Below, one piece after another: positions 14,684 to 19,248 of a DNA stretch of 19,248 nucleotides. Below the pieces are notes generated by a model. It had not been told where the DNA came from, did not search any database, and saw only the letters and a program-made list of their open reading frames with translations. The stretch covers positions 1 to 19,248 of the forward strand of contig CALARE010000001.1 in the NCBI GenBank assembly GCA_937888725.1, in the 5' to 3' direction. The translations under genes were made by a program, and so were the position numbers. This DNA is from an uncultured Alphaproteobacteria bacterium. GTDB lineage: Bacteria > Pseudomonadota > Alphaproteobacteria > CAAHEQ01 > UBA3637. How positions within the stretch are numbered: the first letter of the stretch is position 1; the number at the start of each line of letters is the position of its first letter.

Positions 14684-17163
14684 AGCTTGTTATCGTTGAA
14701 TCACCAGCAAAAGCAAAAACAATCAATAAATACTTAGGAAAAGACTACCTTGTTATGGCTAGTTTTGGCCATATTAGAGATGTTCCAGCAAAAACGGGAT
14801 CTGTCCGACCACATGAAGATTTTGCCATGGATTGGGAAGTGCAATCTCGCGGGGAAAAAACCGTTCGTGAAATGATAAAAGCACTCGCAAAAGCTGATGC
14901 TTTATATCTTGCTTCCGACCCTGATAGAGAAGGAGAAGCCATTGCCTGGCACGTTGTTCAAGAATTAAAAAGAAGGAAAAAATTACCTGAAACAATGCCT
15001 ATTCACCGCGTTGTTTTTCATGAAATTACAAAATCTGCTATTTTAGAGGCTATTCAGAACCCACGTGATATTGATATGCAATTAGTTGATGCTTATTTAG
15101 CAAGACGTACATTAGACTATCTCGTTGGTTTTTCAATTTCACCATTACTTTGGCGTTCTCTCCCAGGGGCAAAATCTGCTGGACGTGTGCAATCTGTGGC
15201 TTTACGTCTTGTATGTGAAAGAGAGGATGAAATCACCGCCTTTATTCCACAAGAATATTGGACTGTTGGTGCAGAATTATTAACGCCTGCTGAAGAAAAA
15301 TTCTCAGCCAAACTCACTCATTTAAAAGGTAACAAACTCACTAAATTTGACCTAAACAATGAAACAACTGCAAAAGAGGCTGAAACACTTGTTAAAGATG
15401 CGTCTTTCAAGGTTGCAAATATTGAAAGAAAGCAAACAAAACGCAATCCAGCACCAGCCTTTACAACATCAACCATTCAACAAGAAGCCTCAAGAAAACT
15501 CGGTTTTTCAGCTAAAAAAACCATGCAATTAGCTCAAAACCTTTATGAAGGGGTTGATATTGGTGGTGAAACGGTCGGTTTAATCACCTATATGAGAACA
15601 GACAGCGTTGCCCTTTCAACTGAGGCTGTAACAGCTATTCGTTCTTTAATTGAAAAGGAATATGGAACAGACTTTCTACCTGAAAAACCACGCATTTATA
15701 AAAACAACTCCAAAAATGCACAAGAGGCACACGAAGCTATCCGTCCAACAAATGTAATGCGAACACCCGAATCAATTGCCATGCATTTGAGTGCTGATCA
15801 AAGAAAACTTTATGAACTGATTTGGAAAAGAACAATTGCCTCACAAATGCAAAGTGCTGTGTTAGATAAAGTTGGCATTGACATTGTGGCTGAAGATAAT
15901 TCTTGTCAACTCAGAGCAACAGGACAAACCATTGCTTTTGCAGGCTTTATTAAAGTTTACAAAGAAGATGTGGATGAGAAAAATCAAGATGATGATGACA
16001 AAATGCTCCCACCCATGAATGAAGGTGACAACCTTAAAACACATAATGTGTTAACAGAACAACATTTTACAGAGCCCCCTGCCCGCTTTTCAGAAGCCAG
16101 TCTTGTTAAAAAGCTTGAGGAACTCGGCATTGGTAGACCATCAACCTATGCAACCATTTTATCCGTATTACAAGAACGTGCTTATGTCAAATTAGTCGCA
16201 AAGAAATTTATCCCAGAGGATAGAGGCAAAATTGTAACGGCCTTTTTAGAAAATTACTTTACTAAATATGTGCAATACGATTATACCGCTCAAATGGAAA
16301 ATAAACTTGATGATATCACACAAGGGGCGTTAAAGTGGAAAGCGGTTTTGCATGATTTTTGGTCACAATTTGATTCAACGGTTAAAGCCGTCCCTCAAAA
16401 AATGACTGATATTTTAGAAACCGTTTCAAAATCATTGGAAAAACAAATCTTTCCAACCGAGGAATCTAGAAAATGCCCAGACTGTGAAAATGGCAAATTA
16501 TCACTCCATATTGGCAAATTTGGTGCTTTTATTGGGTGCTCAAATTACCCAACATGCAAACACACACGACAATTTGCCTCCATCACACCACCAGAGGTTG
16601 ATGAAAATGGAAAAGTCATTGAAACTGCCCCTGATGACAAACAAACACAAATTTTAGGTAAAAACGCCGCAGGAATAGATGTTATTCTTAAAAAAGGGCC
16701 TTATGGGTGGTATGTTCAATTAGGTGAAGGGAAAGAGGCAAAAAGAACGGGACTTCCAAAGTCACAAAACCCTGAAGAAGTTACCATTGAAAAGGCATTA
16801 CAACTTTTAGCTCTGCCTCGTCTATTGGGTAATGATCCTGAAACAAAGGAACCGATTGAAGCTGGTCTTGGCAAATTTGGTCCTTATGTGAAACGTGGGA
16901 CGACATATCAATCTTTAACACCAGATGATGATGTATTAACCATTGATTTTGATAGAGCGATAGCCCTTCTTTCACAAAGCAAGGAAAAACAAAAAGCAAA
17001 AGAATTAGGCTCTTGGCAAGAGGATAAAATCACTTATCAAATTGGCCGATATGGTCCTTACGTTAAATGGAAAAAAGTTATGGCTTCTGTTAAGAAAAAA
17101 GATGCTATTCCAACACTTGAGGAGGCAATTGGTCTTATCCAAGACAAAATGCATCAAAAATAG
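14680..17163 (+). CDS. topA: DNA topoisomerase I, 827 aa
   Basis: This type IA enzyme relaxes negative supercoils. The Toprim domain has Glu7 in 'VIVESPAKAKTI' and 'DPDREGE' (80-86) for magnesium. 'SAGRVQSVALRL' follows, then the active-site Tyr304 in 'GLITYMRTDS', 'EAHEAIRPT' and 'GIGRPSTYA'. One zinc ribbon is visible (Cys599, 602, 620, 626). After it come three C-terminal repeats with 'GPYGWYV', 'GKFGPYVKRG' and 'GRYGPYVKWK', the alphaproteobacterial style of tail. The ATG at 14680 overlaps the dprA stop (ATGA) and gives the usual 'MKLVIVESPAK' start. An ATG at 14668 would add four residues but has no better ribosome binding site. Confidence 0.97.
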   Translation: MKLVIVESPAKAKTINKYLGKDYLVMASFGHIRDVPAKTGSVRPHEDFAMDWEVQSRGEKTVREMIKALAKADALYLASDPDREGEAIAWHVVQELKRRKKLPETMPIHRVVFHEITKSAILEAIQNPRDIDMQLVDAYLARRTLDYLVGFSISPLLWRSLPGAKSAGRVQSVALRLVCEREDEITAFIPQEYWTVGAELLTPAEEKFSAKLTHLKGNKLTKFDLNNETTAKEAETLVKDASFKVANIERKQTKRNPAPAFTTSTIQQEASRKLGFSAKKTMQLAQNLYEGVDIGGETVGLITYMRTDSVALSTEAVTAIRSLIEKEYGTDFLPEKPRIYKNNSKNAQEAHEAIRPTNVMRTPESIAMHLSADQRKLYELIWKRTIASQMQSAVLDKVGIDIVAEDNSCQLRATGQTIAFAGFIKVYKEDVDEKNQDDDDKMLPPMNEGDNLKTHNVLTEQHFTEPPARFSEASLVKKLEELGIGRPSTYATILSVLQERAYVKLVAKKFIPEDRGKIVTAFLENYFTKYVQYDYTAQMENKLDDITQGALKWKAVLHDFWSQFDSTVKAVPQKMTDILETVSKSLEKQIFPTEESRKCPDCENGKLSLHIGKFGAFIGCSNYPTCKHTRQFASITPPEVDENGKVIETAPDDKQTQILGKNAAGIDVILKKGPYGWYVQLGEGKEAKRTGLPKSQNPEEVTIEKALQLLALPRLLGNDPETKEPIEAGLGKFGPYVKRGTTYQSLTPDDDVLTIDFDRAIALLSQSKEKQKAKELGSWQEDKITYQIGRYGPYVKWKKVMASVKKKDAIPTLEEAIGLIQDKMHQK

Positions 17164-17185
17164 CTTTTTAAAAGTGACAAAGAGC

Positions 17186-17214
17186 TTGCAAATCAAAAAA
17201 AACTAAGCTATAAA
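17186..17214 (+). promoter_or_regulatory. Promoter of ppiD
   Basis: TTGCAA (17186-17191), 17 bases including eight A, and TATAAA (17209-17214). The -35 hexamer is identical to that of the glgA promoter. Transcription would start near 17221, giving a leader of about 57 nt. Confidence 0.7.
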
Positions 17215-17277
17215 TTTGAGCACAAAGGTCTATCCTTTTTGAGGTTCGTTTTTTCAATATCATATAGGAATAAACAA

Positions 17278-19176
17278 ATGATTACATTTTTTAACAAGTT
17301 AGGAAATTCTTGGGTTGCAAAATTTATTTTAGGGTTATTAGCTCTCAGTATGATGGCATTTTGGGGGCTTGGCGGATTAACCAATTTAAATACCTATAAT
17401 AATGAGGCTATAACAATAGGCAAAATTTCTATTTCAACCAATCAAGTTATGAGGACTTTTGATGAAGAACGGAAAAATCTTTCTCAACAGCTTGGTGGTA
17501 AGTATATTTCCCCTGTTGAAGCGATTAATTTAGGCCTATTGCAAAAAGTAATCCAAGATACGATTGTTCAAAATGTTAAATACCAAATTAAAGAAGACTT
17601 AGGGTTAACCGCCTCAAATGGGGCTGTTCAAAAATATGTCGAAAGCAACCCTCTTTTTAAAGATGCTGTGGGCAATTTTGATAAAAATATTTTCTATGCA
17701 TTCTTGTCACAACGTGGGATGAGTGAAACATCTTTGGCCTATCAATTAAAAGAAACTTTAGCTTATAACCATTTAAAAGACACCATTGATGCCTTAACAT
17801 ATTCTAATAAAGAACTCACCCATCTTGCTCATTTGTATTTGAATGAAAAACGTGATGTTCAAGCTCTTTTTATAAAACCAAGTGATATTCAAATCAATGA
17901 AACACCATCTCAGGAAGATTTAACAAATTATTATGAAGGCTATAGTGAAAATTTTGCAACGCCAGAATATAGGCGTATCAAATTACTCAGTCTTACCCCA
18001 GATATGATGAGTGATTTTATCAAAATTGATGAAGCTGAAATAAATACTCTTTTTGAGGAACAAAAAGATAAATATAACAAACCTGAAGAAAGGGAATTGC
18101 TCCAAATTTTCTTTAAAACAAAGGAAGATGCCGAAACAGTCCATAGCACTTTAACCGCACAAAATTTTGAAGAAAAAGCCCTTTCTCTTGGACAAACAGC
18201 AGAAGCAACCAATTTTGGTTTTACACCCAAAAATCAATTGATGGAAAGTTTGCAAGAGGCTGTTTTTAGTGCTGAAAAAGGTTCCATCACTGCACCAATT
18301 GCCTCAGAAACAGGATATCATATCTTTTATATTAAAGACATTAAACCAGCCGCCATTGCTGATGAAAATGAGGTAAAATCAGACATCAAAAAATCACTTA
18401 TTGCAAATTTAGCTTATGACAAGCTAACGGACATTTCTCGTCAAGTTGAAGATTCTTTAGGAGCTGGCACCTCATTAGCTGATACAGCCAAAACACTCGG
18501 ATTAACCGTTGTTGACATTGAACCACTTGACATGTCTGGCACAAATAAATCGGGGGAAAAGAATAGCCAAGTTTCATCTGAATTGTTGCAAGAAATTTTC
18601 ATTTTAAAACAAGGGGAAACATCTTCTCTTATTCAACATAACAATGGCTACCTTATTGCTGAATTAACAGCCATTGACCCTGTTGGCATTAAACCATTTG
18701 ATGAAGTTAGAGATGATGTTATTTCTTTATTTAAAGCTGAAAAACAAAAAGAAAAATTTGAATCCATTGTCACCCAATTACATCAAAAAGCTCTTGATGG
18801 TACTTCATTGGCCTCTTTAGCACAAGAATCAAATGGGAAATATGTTGAAGAAAAAGACCTTCAAAGAACAACTGATAATGTCCTTTTTAAACCACATATT
18901 GACAAGATTTTTGTTTTAGAAACAGGTGCAAAAGCATCAGATTTAGTCATTGCACCTAATAAAGATGGTGCTGTAATCTTGTTGGTTAATCAAGTTAACC
19001 GTCCCAATATTCAAGCTGATGACACCTCTATTTACGCAACTCAAGTGAAAGAAGAACAGCAAACAGCCGAACTCTTGAACGATGCCCTATTTAACGATTA
19101 TATGCAAAAGCTGAATGTAAAAGTTAATCAAAAAGCGATAAATCAAATAATCACTCATTACCAAGGGCAAGAATAA
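17278..19176 (+). CDS. ppiD: PpiD/SurA-type membrane-anchored peptidyl-prolyl isomerase, 632 aa
   Basis: This periplasmic chaperone sits at the Sec translocon and helps exported proteins, including outer-membrane proteins, fold. A short cytoplasmic N-terminus and one membrane segment (about 12-34) are followed by a SurA-N-like chaperone domain (about 36-160). A parvulin domain lies at about 270-356 ('EERELLQIFFKTKEDAE', 'NFGFTP', 'ETGYHIFYIKDIKPA'). A long C-terminal region has a second degenerate parvulin-like part around 'GETSSLIQHNNGYLIAEL'. This layout and length match PpiD. The frame can be read from a TTG at 17239, but the ATG at 17278 has AGGA eight bases upstream and gives the standard N-terminus. 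It has its own promoter after topA and ends at a strong terminator. Confidence 0.92.
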   Translation: MITFFNKLGNSWVAKFILGLLALSMMAFWGLGGLTNLNTYNNEAITIGKISISTNQVMRTFDEERKNLSQQLGGKYISPVEAINLGLLQKVIQDTIVQNVKYQIKEDLGLTASNGAVQKYVESNPLFKDAVGNFDKNIFYAFLSQRGMSETSLAYQLKETLAYNHLKDTIDALTYSNKELTHLAHLYLNEKRDVQALFIKPSDIQINETPSQEDLTNYYEGYSENFATPEYRRIKLLSLTPDMMSDFIKIDEAEINTLFEEQKDKYNKPEERELLQIFFKTKEDAETVHSTLTAQNFEEKALSLGQTAEATNFGFTPKNQLMESLQEAVFSAEKGSITAPIASETGYHIFYIKDIKPAAIADENEVKSDIKKSLIANLAYDKLTDISRQVEDSLGAGTSLADTAKTLGLTVVDIEPLDMSGTNKSGEKNSQVSSELLQEIFILKQGETSSLIQHNNGYLIAELTAIDPVGIKPFDEVRDDVISLFKAEKQKEKFESIVTQLHQKALDGTSLASLAQESNGKYVEEKDLQRTTDNVLFKPHIDKIFVLETGAKASDLVIAPNKDGAVILLVNQVNRPNIQADDTSIYATQVKEEQQTAELLNDALFNDYMQKLNVKVNQKAINQIITHYQGQE

Positions 19177-19189
19177 GATTGAGCCACTT

Positions 19190-19228
19190 AAATAAAAACC
19201 GTTACAGAATTTGTAACGGTTTTTATTT
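19190..19228 (+). terminator. Rho-independent terminator of ppiD
   Basis: A perfect 17-bp stem, AAATAAAAACCGTTACA (19190-19206) with its complement at 19212-19228, encloses a GAATT loop. The right arm is T-rich. It begins 13 bases after the ppiD stop and could work in both directions. Nothing else is seen in the last 20 bases. Confidence 0.9.
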
Positions 19229-19248
19229 TAAGTATATTCTAGTTATCC

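Noticed and set aside
17161..17210. TAGCTT/AAGCTA inverted repeat as a topA terminator
   Set aside because: Only 6 bp with a 38-base loop and no T tract after it; the right arm is part of the ppiD promoter.
17239..17277. TTG start adding 13 residues to ppiD
   Set aside because: The ATG at 17278 has a suitable AGGA and gives the standard short cytoplasmic N-terminus before the membrane segment.

Overview
The window is AT-rich chromosomal DNA from a Gram-negative bacterium, most likely a low-GC alphaproteobacterium. The ribosomal protein S4 is of the alphaproteobacterial type (no N-terminal zinc-binding cysteines, 'YGPGQHG', 'MEPNLVIEFYSR' ending). The tightly overlapping plsY-dprA-topA order and a PpiD/SurA-type periplasmic chaperone fit the same group. 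Two tandem ankyrin-repeat genes, a LamG-domain surface protein, a PilV-like prepilin and a DapDH-type diaminopimelate dehydrogenase suggest a host- or gut-associated lineage. That placement is inference from gene content, not a phylogeny.

Layout. Positions 1-55 hold the last codons of an upstream gene and its terminator. A small unknown gene (33-293, minus) ends inside that terminator hairpin. From a good sigma70-type promoter (403-431) runs a two-gene surface/pilus operon: a membrane-anchored protein with a C-terminal LamG-like domain (466-1989), then a large PilV-like prepilin (2008-3765). A terminator and a roughly 480-bp array of tandem palindromic repeats (3805-4288) separate this operon from convergent rpsD (4291-4905, minus). 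The rpsD transcript appears to have a structured leader of about 135 nt. Two adjacent ankyrin-repeat genes follow (5177-6433 and 6463-8412, minus), driven by one promoter at 8445-8473. Next is a coupled glgA-ddh pair (minus), covering glycogen synthesis and meso-diaminopimelate synthesis.

From a divergent promoter region at about 10980-11118, recJ is read rightward. It is followed by the overlapping plsY-dprA-topA cluster (phospholipid synthesis, incoming-DNA processing, DNA topology). A separate promoter then drives ppiD, closed by a strong terminator at 19190-19228.

The most unusual material is the palindromic repeat array between the pilus operon and rpsD. Its hairpin stems show compensated base changes and can pair in alternative ways. 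The PilV-like/LamG pilus operon is the next most unusual. Several gene starts were shortened from the longest possible frame because a promoter or ribosome binding site decides the start (glgA, the 649-aa ankyrin protein, topA, ppiD). All domain calls come from reading the sequences; no database search was possible.
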